From the NCBI GenBank assembly GCA_017466455.1, contig JAFTUD010000015.1, positions 32,058 through 96,057 of the forward strand: DNA of 64,000 nucleotides, read 5' to 3'. Source of the DNA: Clostridia bacterium (GTDB lineage: Bacteria; Bacillota_A; Clostridia; Oscillospirales; CAG-272). Positions 18,802 to 27,523 of this stretch are shown here, in pieces. Below the pieces are notes generated by a model. That model worked only from the letters and a program-made list of their open reading frames with translations, did not search any database and was not told the DNA's origin. Position 1 is the first letter of the stretch; each line of letters opens with the position of its first letter. The position numbers and the translations under genes are program-made.

Positions 18802-19824
18802 ATGAATTCATCTTGGAAAATTAAAGGTATAGTGTTGACCGCCCCGCTTAGCGAGGAAATAGATGATGTTATAAAATTCATTGATGAATATTTAGCACCT
18901 CGTGGCTTCAATATGATAGTTATGCAGGTGAGATATCGCTATCAGTTTAAGCGCCACACAGAGGTGTGGGGATATGACCCACTTTCCCTTAGTGATGTAA
19001 AAAGATTGCTTGCAGTATGTAGAAAAAATAACATAAAATTAGTCCCCAAAATGAACCTAATAGGTCATCAGTCAGGCTTTCCCAATGAGCCAACCGATGG
19101 CATACTACACGGTCATAACGAGGTCTTAGCCGATATAAGCGACGGGCTTTTAAGAGCCTATCCCGATTTTGACGAGCAATGCGGAATAAAGGAAATTCTT
19201 TATTCGAGAAGCATATGCCTAAGCAGTAAGGGCGCAAAAATCGTTGTATGCGAGCTCATAGATGAGCTAATGGACGCATTTGAAGCAGACACAATACACC
19301 TCGGCTGTGATGAGGTGTTTAACGCAGGACTGTGCCCCAAATGCTCAAAAAAATCAAGAGCAGAGCTTATTTCAAGCTGGATTAACTCACTAAATGAGCA
19401 TATAAAAATGCGAGGTGGAAAAGCCCTTATATGGGGAGATAGACTCCTTTCCACCGAGGAAACAGGCTATAATAGATGGGAAGCCTCTGACAACGGTAGT
19501 AATAGCGCCATTGATATGCTCTCCAAGGACATTGTAATATGCGACTGGCATTATGATAAATACGAAAAATACCCCTCGGTAGACATTTTTGCAAAAAAAG
19601 GCTTCAAAATGATGATAAGCCCTTGGAGAGATAAAAATAATTTTGAGGCATTTGTAGACTATGCAACCAAGCACGATAAGGGTCATATAGACGGACTTTT
19701 AATGACAACATGGTGCGCCTCTGGCGATTTAGCCAAAAGATTACTGTATGGTAAGAAGGGAAGATGGCTTCACACCGAGCAAATAGCAAGCACAATTAAC
19801 GAGAAATTCCCGCTGATTAACTAA
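18802..19824 (+). CDS. GH20-like beta-N-acetylhexosaminidase catalytic-domain protein
   Basis: A 340-aa single-domain TIM barrel without signal peptide. The GH20 catalytic pair is visible as HLGCDE (His166 to Glu171), with LVPKMNLIGHQSG (about 78-90) as the upstream strand and GKALIWGDRLLS and LLMTTWCASGD as later strands. It lacks the N-terminal GH20b domain of most family members, so it is a minimal form. It is co-transcribed with the DMT transporter, pointing to intracellular cleavage of an imported GlcNAc- or GalNAc-containing glycoside. AGGAGAGG precedes the ATG. Confidence 0.75.
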   Translation: MNSSWKIKGIVLTAPLSEEIDDVIKFIDEYLAPRGFNMIVMQVRYRYQFKRHTEVWGYDPLSLSDVKRLLAVCRKNNIKLVPKMNLIGHQSGFPNEPTDGILHGHNEVLADISDGLLRAYPDFDEQCGIKEILYSRSICLSSKGAKIVVCELIDELMDAFEADTIHLGCDEVFNAGLCPKCSKKSRAELISSWINSLNEHIKMRGGKALIWGDRLLSTEETGYNRWEASDNGSNSAIDMLSKDIVICDWHYDKYEKYPSVDIFAKKGFKMMISPWRDKNNFEAFVDYATKHDKGHIDGLLMTTWCASGDLAKRLLYGKKGRWLHTEQIASTINEKFPLIN

Positions 19825-19865
19825 TACCAAGATCGGCGAAAATACCGCCCGACTTAGCCTTGATT

Positions 19866-20723
19866 TTAAATACCCTGCATATCTCTGTATTTCTTAGGCG
19901 AAATGCCGTATTTGCTCTTGAATGCGGTTGAAAAATAATTTGAATCTGAAAATCCGCACGCAAGGGCAATGCTTGTTATACTCGCGTGAGAATTTGATAA
20001 AAGATACCTTGCCTGATTTAACCGCACATTATTTATGTACGCCTTTATTGTGGTGTTACCCTCTTTTTTGAATATGTACTGCATATAAGAGGTCGAGTAA
20101 TTGAATTTTGCGGATATAGAATCACAGGAGATTTGTTGCATATAATTCTCGTTAATGTAACGCAGTGCTTCTATAAATATTTGCTTTGTAGGAGAATTTT
20201 CCCTGTTATTCTCAGCTATACTCTGACAATGCTTGTATAGCTCTATAATCATATATTTTAAAGGGGCAATAAACCTCATAATCTCATCAAGCGTCGGCGG
20301 AGAAGGAGATAATTCCATATATAGCTGAGGAAAAAGGCTGTCGCATTTTAAAGAAATGTGCTCCATAAATTTTTTTGACTTCGTAAGCGTGCCTCTGAAG
20401 CCCGAAATGTTGATTCTTAAAATAGATTCACCCTCATACATAACAGGAATAACAAATTCCTCAACCCCCGCATAACAGCACGAATAATACGGCTCGGTTA
20501 TTTTTGAGTCGTTCAGCCGGTTTTTGTTCAGAACGCATTTGTCAAAAGTGCTATTGTTTTGCTTAAGATAAAAGCATACGCTGTGAAGATGAATTTCATA
20601 GCTCAATAGCTTGTCAATGTAAGGGTCAAGCTTGGAGCTAAATCCGCTTAAGGAAACAAAATATCCTAAGCTTTTTAAAAAATCAATATAGCTCAAGCAG
20701 TCCTGTAAAATAGAACAATTCAT
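19866..20723 (-). CDS. AraC-family regulator with PocR-like sensor domain
   Basis: A 285-aa regulator. The C-terminal 100 residues hold a double HTH (SCDSISAKFNYSTSYMQYIFKK and ITSIALACGFSDSNYFSTAFKSKYG). The N-terminal 170 residues are not a cupin; the pattern CYAGVEEFVIPVMYEG...ISGFRG resembles PocR-type ligand domains. The ATG at 20723 is chosen because AGAGGAAA lies six bases upstream; an earlier ATG at 20741 lacks a site. It is divergent from the FAD oxidoreductase operon, which it probably controls. Confidence 0.85.
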   Translation of the reverse strand: MNCSILQDCLSYIDFLKSLGYFVSLSGFSSKLDPYIDKLLSYEIHLHSVCFYLKQNNSTFDKCVLNKNRLNDSKITEPYYSCCYAGVEEFVIPVMYEGESILRINISGFRGTLTKSKKFMEHISLKCDSLFPQLYMELSPSPPTLDEIMRFIAPLKYMIIELYKHCQSIAENNRENSPTKQIFIEALRYINENYMQQISCDSISAKFNYSTSYMQYIFKKEGNTTIKAYINNVRLNQARYLLSNSHASITSIALACGFSDSNYFSTAFKSKYGISPKKYRDMQGI

Positions 20724-20838
20724 ATAATTTCCTCTCATCATAGTTGTTTTTTAAAGAAATCAAGTTGAAAAGTAAAGGTTTTCTGTTATTTTCTATTATA
20801 TAATAAAGTTAGAACAATGTCAAGGAGGGTATGACACA

Positions 20839-22131
20839 TTGAATTATATAGATGAAAAAAATCAAGTTCCCGTAATAGCGGATGTGGATGTTTTAGTTTG
20901 CGGAGCAGGACCTGCGGGAATCGGAGCCTCAATTATGGCAGCTCGCCTCGGCGCAAGCGTTATGCTTGTAGAGTCGCAGGGATGCCTTGGCGGAATTGCA
21001 ACCGCAGGAATGATGTCACACTGGGGCGGACGCTCATCGAGCAAAATTATGCCCGAAATATGGGATTTAGCATATGAAAAGGCTAAGGACATCGGCTGGG
21101 CGCAGGAAAATAAATGCGGTAAGGATACAATTTACCACGATATACAAAAAATCGTACTTGAGGAAATGGTCCTGAAGGAAAAAATAAGGGTGCTTTATTA
21201 TACTCTTGTATGTAAGGCGGTAGTCGAGGACGGAGCAATTGTCGGCGTAATAGTGGAAAATAAAAGTGGCCGTGGCTTTATAAAGGCTAAGCGCGTAATA
21301 GATTCCACAGGAGACGGAGATGTTGCCGCATCCGCAGGCGTTCCGTATACCAAGGGCAGAGAGACAGATAATAGAATGCAGCCCTGCACAATTATGTTTA
21401 ATGTTGGCGGAGTCGACTTTGAAAGGGCTGTTTTCCCGCCATCCTTTGAAACAACCGTTGAAACAGAAAAGGGCGAGCTTCAAGCTCTTGCAAAAAAGCT
21501 TTTACCGTTCCCGGCAGGCCATGTTCTGCTTTATAAGCAACCAATGCCAGGTACAGTATGCTGTAATATGACAAACGCAATAGAAATTGACGGAACAGAT
21601 GGCGAAAGCCTTACAAAAGGCGTGCTTACCTGTCGCTCTCAAATCGTGCCGATCATTAAATTCCTGCGTGAATATGTACCCGGCTATGAAAATTGCTGGC
21701 TTATGAGTAGCGCATCGTTAGTAGGCGTTCGTGAAACCCGTCATTTTGAGGGAATAGAATCACTTAGCAAGGATGATATTCTTGAGGCGAAATATTACGA
21801 AAACTGGATTGTCCGTCGTGGATGGTTTAATTTTGATGTTCATAATTTGACAGGCGCAAGCCTTGATAAAACAGGTGTTCAACACGGCTGGAAGCAGAAC
21901 AAAGAATACACAATCCCATATGGATGCTTGCTTCCAAAAGGAGTAGAGGGATTGCTTCTTTCGGGAAGAAATATAAGTGGCTCACACCTCGCTCATTCAA
22001 ACTTCAGAATTATGTCCGTGTGTATCGCACTTGGTGAGGCTGCCGGAGTTGCCGCAGCACTGTCCGTAAAGCAAAATGTAAAATTATCCCTTGTTGATGT
22101 AAAGGAAATACAAAAGCATTTGGGAGAATAA
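20839..22131 (+). CDS. FAD-dependent oxidoreductase (FAD_oxidored family)
   Basis: A 430-aa flavoprotein with an N-terminal dinucleotide-binding motif (CGAGPAGIGASIMAARLGA, about residues 21-39), the GGxA..GMMSHWGG flavin block and a C-terminal SGRNISGSHLAHSNFRIMS...GEAAG segment typical of this family, found in clusters that degrade plant or host glycans. A TTG start is used, nine bases after AAGGAGGG; an ATG at 20831 is out of frame and stops after three codons. Substrate unknown. It is followed after 13 bp by a secreted beta-helix protein. Confidence 0.85.
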   Translation: MNYIDEKNQVPVIADVDVLVCGAGPAGIGASIMAARLGASVMLVESQGCLGGIATAGMMSHWGGRSSSKIMPEIWDLAYEKAKDIGWAQENKCGKDTIYHDIQKIVLEEMVLKEKIRVLYYTLVCKAVVEDGAIVGVIVENKSGRGFIKAKRVIDSTGDGDVAASAGVPYTKGRETDNRMQPCTIMFNVGGVDFERAVFPPSFETTVETEKGELQALAKKLLPFPAGHVLLYKQPMPGTVCCNMTNAIEIDGTDGESLTKGVLTCRSQIVPIIKFLREYVPGYENCWLMSSASLVGVRETRHFEGIESLSKDDILEAKYYENWIVRRGWFNFDVHNLTGASLDKTGVQHGWKQNKEYTIPYGCLLPKGVEGLLLSGRNISGSHLAHSNFRIMSVCIALGEAAGVAAALSVKQNVKLSLVDVKEIQKHLGE

Positions 22132-22144
22132 ATAGGAGGAAAGC

Positions 22145-24184
22145 ATGAAAAAATATCTTTTAACCTTAGTGCTTACAATATTGTGTGTGTTCGTGTTCGC
22201 AATCTCGGCAAGCGCGCAAACATATACAGTATCAAGCAACGACGAGTATGAGCAGGCGTATCAAAACGCAGTAAGCGGAGATACAATCATAGTTGACTCA
22301 AAGCTTACCTGCGACATCTACGCAAACAAAAGCATAACCTATGTCCTGAAGGCAGACTGGGAAAGCTCTAAGCTCGTTGTAAATCAAGCAAATGTAGAGG
22401 TGTCCTTTATCGCCGATGGCGGTGACTACAGGATTATGCCCACTAATTATTCTACAACCGATGGTTGGCTGAATCTTACCACAGTATATGAAAATGTAGT
22501 TATCAATTTGGGCGGAATGAATGGCGGAACACTTACAATTGACGGTTCAAACGCAACTCATGACAGAGTTACATATGTTACCGCAGCATATATAACCTTA
22601 AATTTGCTAAGTGGCTCTGCTATTGCTAATTTCAATACTACAGAAAATGACAGTAGCCAACAAGCGTGTATAATCTATGCAGAAACCGTCAATATGTACG
22701 ACGGAAGCAAAATTTACGGAAACAGAGTAAGCGGCGCTCCGCTTATCAAGTCAATTGATTTTAACCTCTACGGTGGCGAAATCTTTGGTAATTTGCTTAC
22801 AAGCACAAGGATAGAGCTAAGCGGTGTAGGCTTTATATTTGCATATACTCAATTCACAATGTATGGTGGCAGGATATATGACAATATCTTTAATGCAACA
22901 AACGGACCAAGTGGTACTAATGTTGTAGGATTTATTTCTGTTAGCTATGGCTATTTGAAGGGAAAGATGGTTGTATATGATGGCGAGTTGGGTGATAACT
23001 ATGTAAGCGGAAACGGGAGTTACGAAGTAAGCGCTATGTTTGGCATCAATAATAGCAGTAATGCCGAAAGCCATTTCTACTATAACACAGCTGTAAAGGG
23101 AACAAGATATAAATTTACAGATACACCAACTCTTGAGCTTGACAGCGAAACAGGAAAAACCTTGTGGAAGGTAAAGAATTACACTCTTTTGTCAGAAGAC
23201 TGGAATGGCTGGTGCTGGAGGCAAACGAAGGTGTCGGGCGACAAAGTGGCGATATTCCTTAAAGCGCAAAAAAAGACTATTGCCGGAAATAATTTCAACC
23301 AACATACAGTTATCAACGCATATATTGACGGTGTTTATGTGCACTCTGGCTCAAATAAAACTATCGCAATCCCAAGTGGCTATGATAAGTGGTCAACAGA
23401 TGGCAACAAGTTCTGCCATACAGGAAGAGCATACACTCTTGATGAGGTAAAGGCGGCTCAAGTGATTACACTCTATTCCGCATATGATGCCGAAAGAGTA
23501 ACAATAGACGGAATAACAATGTGCGCAGGCTGTAAGACAAGATATACATGTAATGACCCTACACACGATTTAGAGGTTGTGTCAATTTCCTATACTAACT
23601 TTTCCGAAAACGGTGTAAAGGTGCTAAAATGTAATACCTGTGGCTTGGAAAAGGCAACAGAGGTAATCGCCGAACCAATATTCACCTGCCTCGGCTATTC
23701 AACAAATGATGACAATAGCGGAATTGCAACAGGCTTTAGCATAAATCACGATAATCTATCGGAGTATGAAAGAATCAGCGGTAAAAAGATTACCTTCGGC
23801 GTTGTAGTATTCAATCCAAAATACCTTAACTCCGATACAGTATTCACCGCAGACGGAAAAATCAACGCGGCAAAGGGCGCGCTTCAGGTAGAGCTTGACC
23901 TCGCATACGCGCACTGTAAGCTCTGCGTTTCGGGAATGAGCCTTGATAATGAGGAGCATACCGCACTCGAGCTTGTTTTCGCAGGCTACGCCTACGAGGG
24001 AGAGGATAAGGCAAATATCCAAGTCTTCCAAAAGGAATACCTCGGCACACAGGAAGCCCCCGCCCACTCACCAATGGCAAGTAAGGTAACAAGAGGAAAT
24101 AATGTCCTCTATACAATCAAGCTCCAAACAGTTCTAACCCCAACCCAAATCACAACAGGCAAGGAAGACCTGTTAGAATTCTAA
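22145..24184 (+). CDS. Secreted beta-helix surface protein with shared C-terminal module
   Basis: A 679-aa exported protein: signal peptide at residues 1-24 (SASA cleavage region), then a right-handed beta-helix-like region (about 25-330) of short repeats rich in Gly, Asn and Thr (YGGEIFGN, YGGRIYDN, YDGELGDN), two Cys-pair segments (CAGCKTRYTC, CNTCG), and a C-terminal module of about 165 residues starting FTCLGYSTNDDNSG. The module recurs in the proteins at 30184 and, more distantly, 36835. No LPXTG or lipobox is present, so anchoring may depend on the C-terminal module. Function unknown; polysaccharide binding is a guess from fold and neighbours. Confidence 0.75.
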   Translation: MKKYLLTLVLTILCVFVFAISASAQTYTVSSNDEYEQAYQNAVSGDTIIVDSKLTCDIYANKSITYVLKADWESSKLVVNQANVEVSFIADGGDYRIMPTNYSTTDGWLNLTTVYENVVINLGGMNGGTLTIDGSNATHDRVTYVTAAYITLNLLSGSAIANFNTTENDSSQQACIIYAETVNMYDGSKIYGNRVSGAPLIKSIDFNLYGGEIFGNLLTSTRIELSGVGFIFAYTQFTMYGGRIYDNIFNATNGPSGTNVVGFISVSYGYLKGKMVVYDGELGDNYVSGNGSYEVSAMFGINNSSNAESHFYYNTAVKGTRYKFTDTPTLELDSETGKTLWKVKNYTLLSEDWNGWCWRQTKVSGDKVAIFLKAQKKTIAGNNFNQHTVINAYIDGVYVHSGSNKTIAIPSGYDKWSTDGNKFCHTGRAYTLDEVKAAQVITLYSAYDAERVTIDGITMCAGCKTRYTCNDPTHDLEVVSISYTNFSENGVKVLKCNTCGLEKATEVIAEPIFTCLGYSTNDDNSGIATGFSINHDNLSEYERISGKKITFGVVVFNPKYLNSDTVFTADGKINAAKGALQVELDLAYAHCKLCVSGMSLDNEEHTALELVFAGYAYEGEDKANIQVFQKEYLGTQEAPAHSPMASKVTRGNNVLYTIKLQTVLTPTQITTGKEDLLEF

Positions 24185-24290
24185 TAAATAAAAGGGCACT
24201 CAAAAGAGTGCCCTTTCTTTGCAAAAGCAAGCGAGAAGAACGCAGAGCCTTTTTCTTGCAATCCGTGAAGCTCAAAACTTATAAGGAAAA
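23683..24290 (+). repeat. C-terminal module plus terminator, copy 1
   Basis: Near-identical DNA to 31210-31817: the last ~500 bp of coding sequence, the stop, the terminator hairpin and about 70 bp beyond. Identity rises to almost 100% from about 23935 onward, which suggests gene conversion or recent duplication. Confidence 0.9.
24191..24220 (+). terminator. Terminator after the beta-helix protein
   Basis: AAAGGGCACTC / GAGTGCCCTTT perfect stem, AAAA loop, then a T-rich run. Confidence 0.9.
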
Positions 24291-24312
24291 GTGTAAAAAT
24301 TTTAAAAAACAC

Positions 24313-24343
24313 TTGACATTGACCTAGGGTTATAGTGTATGAT
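24313..24343 (+). promoter_or_regulatory. MerR-type promoter with 19-bp spacer
   Basis: TTGACA (24313-24318) and TATGAT (24338-24343) are separated by 19 bp. A spacer of this length is the known signature of promoters activated by MerR-family regulators; the spacer contains the near-palindrome ACCTAGGGT. The gene 49 bp downstream encodes a MerR domain, so autoregulation is likely. Confidence 0.75.
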
Positions 24344-24391
24344 AAAATTAAAATATAAAAGCACTGACTTTAATAAATGCGAGGTGTTGAA

Positions 24392-26113
24392 ATGAAGATA
24401 AATGATGTAGAAAAAATAACAGGCTTGACAGCTAAGGCAATCCGTTTATATGAAAGCAAGGGACTAATTAATGTTTCAAGAGAGGAAAACGGCTATCGTA
24501 ATTATAGTGAAAATGATGTTGAAATATTAAAGAAAATAAAGCTTTTTAGAAGGATTGGTATAGCTATATCCGACATTAAGCTATACTTGTTTGGTGTTGT
24601 TAGCTTAGAGGAGCTAATAGAAAAAAGAAAGGCTGAAATCATAAAGGAAAGTGGCAAAAACTCTGAAATATATGGCATTTGCGAAAGCATTTTTGCAAAG
24701 AACTCACTTGAATTCCTTGAAAATAATGAAAGCTTTACCGAAAATGAAAAAGCAAGAAGCAGTGGTTATGGCACACCAAGTGTGGGTATTGACATCGGCA
24801 CAACAACTATAAGTGCCCTTGTGTACGATATTGATAACAAGGTGCAAATAGAAGCATATACCCTGCCACATAGCTCTTACACTCAAAGGGGAACATTTTC
24901 AGAGCAGGATGTGTCGGTAATTATAGAAAAAGCCAAAAAGCTTTTGTACCACATTCTTTCAATCTATGACAATATAGTAAGCATTGGCATAACAGGTCAA
25001 ATGCACGGAATTGTGTATATAGATAAAAATGGACAGGCTGTATCTAACCTTATAAATTGGCAGGATAAGCGCGCGGACCAAATAATAAAGGACGAAAAAA
25101 CCACCTGTGACTTGATTTACGATATAACAAAAGAGCATATTTCAACAGGCTATGGCATAGCGACACATTATTACAATATGCTAAATGGGCTTGTGCCAAA
25201 GGGTGCGTGCGGTATTTGCACAATAATGGATTTGTTTGCTATGGAAATATGTGGCAATAAAAAGGTTATAACTCACACATCCTTAGGTAGTAGTCTTGGA
25301 ATGCTTGATGTGAAAAACGGTAGCTTTAAATATGATAAGTTAGCCCTACTTGGAATAGAGAAGGAGCTTTTGCCACAGGTAAGTGATAAGAGCCTAATTA
25401 TAGGTAAGTGCAGGGGTATACCGGTAGCTATTCCAATAGGAGATAACCAAGCAAGCTTTTTAGGCTCGGTTAGTAAAAATGAGGACAGTATGCTTATAAA
25501 TATAGGCACAGGGTCCCAAATTTCCTATGCAACCAACGAATATCAAGAGATAGATAGGGAGCTGGAATTGCGTCCACTCATTGAGGGTAAATACATGGTT
25601 TGTGGCTCCGCCCTTTGTGGTGGCTTTGCGTATTCAATGGTTGAGGAATTTTTCAGAAGCTACATGGTAAGCGCAGGAGCACAGGAAAAATCTCAATATA
25701 GCATAATAAATCAGTTAGCTAAAGAGGCATATGAAAATGGAGAAGAGGGACTTTTAGTGGACGCCTTTTTCTGCGGAAAGCGTAGCGACCCTAACCTAAG
25801 AGGCTCTATTAAAAACATAGATAGAAACAGCTTTACTCCGCAAGCCCTTGTTTTAGGAGTGCTTAAGGGAATGTGTAATGAGCTATATGAGCTTTATGAA
25901 AAGGTCCCTTGTAAAAAGTCGCACATAGTTGCATCCGGTGGAGCTATTAAGAGAACAGAAATTTTAAAGGACATAATAGCTAAGCGCTTTGGAGCAACTG
26001 TTTCAGCTAATAGCGTTGATGAGGAGGCATCAACAGGTGCTGCCCTTTTCTCGGCATTAGCAGCAGGAAAAATTAAGTATAATAATGGCTTTTCGGAGTA
26101 TGTAGGAGGGTAA
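24392..26113 (+). CDS. MerR DNA-binding domain fused to FGGY-family carbohydrate kinase
   Basis: A 573-aa fusion. Residues 1-70 are a MerR winged helix (VEKITGLTAKAIRLYESKGL...GYRNYSENDVEIL), 75-110 a helical linker, and from 131 a complete FGGY sugar kinase: GIDIGTTT phosphate-1 motif, GITGQMHG, WQDKRAD, NIGTGSQISY and the C-terminal ASGGAIKRTEIL with EASTGAAL adenosine motif. The kinase part resembles sedoheptulokinase-like members. The ATG at 24392 has GAGGTG six bases upstream. There is no frameshift between domains. The kinase domain would both phosphorylate the sugar and sense it to control the promoter. It precedes a GH32-like gene by one base. Confidence 0.88.
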   Translation: MKINDVEKITGLTAKAIRLYESKGLINVSREENGYRNYSENDVEILKKIKLFRRIGIAISDIKLYLFGVVSLEELIEKRKAEIIKESGKNSEIYGICESIFAKNSLEFLENNESFTENEKARSSGYGTPSVGIDIGTTTISALVYDIDNKVQIEAYTLPHSSYTQRGTFSEQDVSVIIEKAKKLLYHILSIYDNIVSIGITGQMHGIVYIDKNGQAVSNLINWQDKRADQIIKDEKTTCDLIYDITKEHISTGYGIATHYYNMLNGLVPKGACGICTIMDLFAMEICGNKKVITHTSLGSSLGMLDVKNGSFKYDKLALLGIEKELLPQVSDKSLIIGKCRGIPVAIPIGDNQASFLGSVSKNEDSMLINIGTGSQISYATNEYQEIDRELELRPLIEGKYMVCGSALCGGFAYSMVEEFFRSYMVSAGAQEKSQYSIINQLAKEAYENGEEGLLVDAFFCGKRSDPNLRGSIKNIDRNSFTPQALVLGVLKGMCNELYELYEKVPCKKSHIVASGGAIKRTEILKDIIAKRFGATVSANSVDEEASTGAALFSALAAGKIKYNNGFSEYVGG

Positions 26114-26114
26114 T

Positions 26115-27317
26115 ATGAAGGACTTTAAAATAGCATTTGAAATTGCGAAAAATCCAATTTATGCCGTGTCAGTTAAAAATGGAAGAAAAGCTCTTGAAAT
26201 ACAAGCCCTTGAAGGCACTCTTACCATATCGGCACAGTATGATTTCAACGAGCGTCCTCTTGAATTGAGCTGCGAAATAAATGAAGGGGACAAAATAGAG
26301 GCTGTATTCCTTGATTACAGAATAGAGCTATATGTAAACGGCACAATAATGGATGAGGAGTGGCCCTGTGGCACAAGGCTTTTTGAAATTAGTGATACAT
26401 TTGTAGGTAGCATAGATATACAAGTAACCGAATATAAAGCAAAAGAAAAGGAAGAGCCAAGTATAATAGGCACCTTTGAAAATGCGCAGGGCTGGCGTCC
26501 CGGAAACGGAGTGTTTGTAGGAGATTGTATGCCATATGTAAAAAATGGCGAATATCATGTTTTGTATTTAAAGGACAGGCACCACCATAAAAGCAAATGG
26601 GGAATGGGCGCACACCAATGGGAGCATATCTCCACCACCGACTTCAAAAAATGGAGCATACATCCTATGGCTGTCCCTATTACCAAAAAGGAAGAATGCT
26701 CTATATGTACAGGCTCTTGGATAAGAAAAGGAAACGAGGAGCATTTATACTACACAATAAGGCGTAGTGGCTTGCCTGCAATAATCGCAAGGAGCATATC
26801 CTATGATGGCTATCATTTTAAAAAGGATGAGACCTTTGGCTTTACCCTTTCTGAAAAATACAACGGACCCGTTACAAGAGACCCTAAGGTAATAATGGGC
26901 GAGGACGGATTATATCATATGTTTTTGACAACCGTGCTTGTCAAAGAAAATAAGGGCTGTCTTGCTCACTGCATATCACAGGATTTAGAAAAATGGGAAG
27001 AGGCAAAAAATCCCATATATGTGGTTGAAAATAGCGATCATCCCGAGTGCCCCGATTACTTCAAATATAACGGAAAATACTACCTCGTTTTTAGTATTCG
27101 TGGACGCGCACGCTACCTCGTGTCAAATAATCCCTTTGATGGCTTTGTGTCCGTAACTGATGAGCTAATCCCTTGCGCAGGCGTGCCAAAATGCGCCGAG
27201 TGGAACGGAAAGCTTGTATTTACAGGCTTTGAACCAATAGATGGCTATGCAGGTATAATGACCTTTAAATGCGCCACCGCCAAGGGAAACGGAGAGCTTA
27301 TATTTGAGGACCTTTAA
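26115..27317 (+). CDS. GH32/GH43-clan (beta-fructosidase-like) hydrolase
   Basis: A 400-aa cytoplasmic protein. The first ~110 residues are a beta-sandwich (FLDYRIELYVNGTIMDEEWP, as in GH32 accessory or LamG-like domains); the rest is a five-bladed propeller starting WRPGNGVFVGDCMPY (probable nucleophile Asp), with the RDPKV motif (transition-state Asp) and HPECPDYF containing the Glu-Cys acid/base motif of GH32. The usual order is reversed, since the sandwich is normally C-terminal. It is coupled to the MerR-kinase fusion, so the released hexose is probably phosphorylated by that kinase. Fructoside as substrate is inferred from the EC and RDP motifs. Confidence 0.72.
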   Translation: MKDFKIAFEIAKNPIYAVSVKNGRKALEIQALEGTLTISAQYDFNERPLELSCEINEGDKIEAVFLDYRIELYVNGTIMDEEWPCGTRLFEISDTFVGSIDIQVTEYKAKEKEEPSIIGTFENAQGWRPGNGVFVGDCMPYVKNGEYHVLYLKDRHHHKSKWGMGAHQWEHISTTDFKKWSIHPMAVPITKKEECSICTGSWIRKGNEEHLYYTIRRSGLPAIIARSISYDGYHFKKDETFGFTLSEKYNGPVTRDPKVIMGEDGLYHMFLTTVLVKENKGCLAHCISQDLEKWEEAKNPIYVVENSDHPECPDYFKYNGKYYLVFSIRGRARYLVSNNPFDGFVSVTDELIPCAGVPKCAEWNGKLVFTGFEPIDGYAGIMTFKCATAKGNGELIFEDL

Positions 27318-27322
27318 TAAAA

Positions 27323-27445
27323 ATTCAATTTGAGGAATACACAGACCTATACCGTGAATGCTCAAGCATATTACAAGAAACAGCCTTTACATACGGAATG
27401 AAACTGGGCATAAAAATATTGCTTGATGCTCTAACTAACAACTAA
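27323..27445 (+). pseudogene. C-terminal remnant of a DUF6809-like small protein
   Basis: A 40-codon open stretch without start that matches the C-terminal half of the intact protein at 56587 (pattern F-E-x-x-x-D...A-x-x-Y-x-x-KLG...L-L-x-x-L). A second nearly identical remnant lies at 31845. It sits directly after the GH32-like gene. Confidence 0.6.
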
Positions 27446-27451
27446 TACTCC

Positions 27452-27482
27452 AAAGCCGTTAAAAAAATAACGGCTTTAAGTT
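27452..27482 (+). terminator. Terminator after the kinase/GH32 operon
   Basis: AAAGCCGTTA / TAACGGCTTT perfect 10-bp stem with an A6 loop; short T-rich run follows. Confidence 0.75.
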
Positions 27483-27523
27483 TTGCTTTGAAAAGATTTT
27501 ATCACTCACTGAACATACTAAAA

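Noticed and set aside
24392..26113. Possibility that the MerR-kinase fusion is a sequencing or frame artefact
   Set aside because: The linker is in frame, of natural composition, and a matching 19-bp MerR-type promoter precedes it; there is no internal ribosome site at the kinase start.
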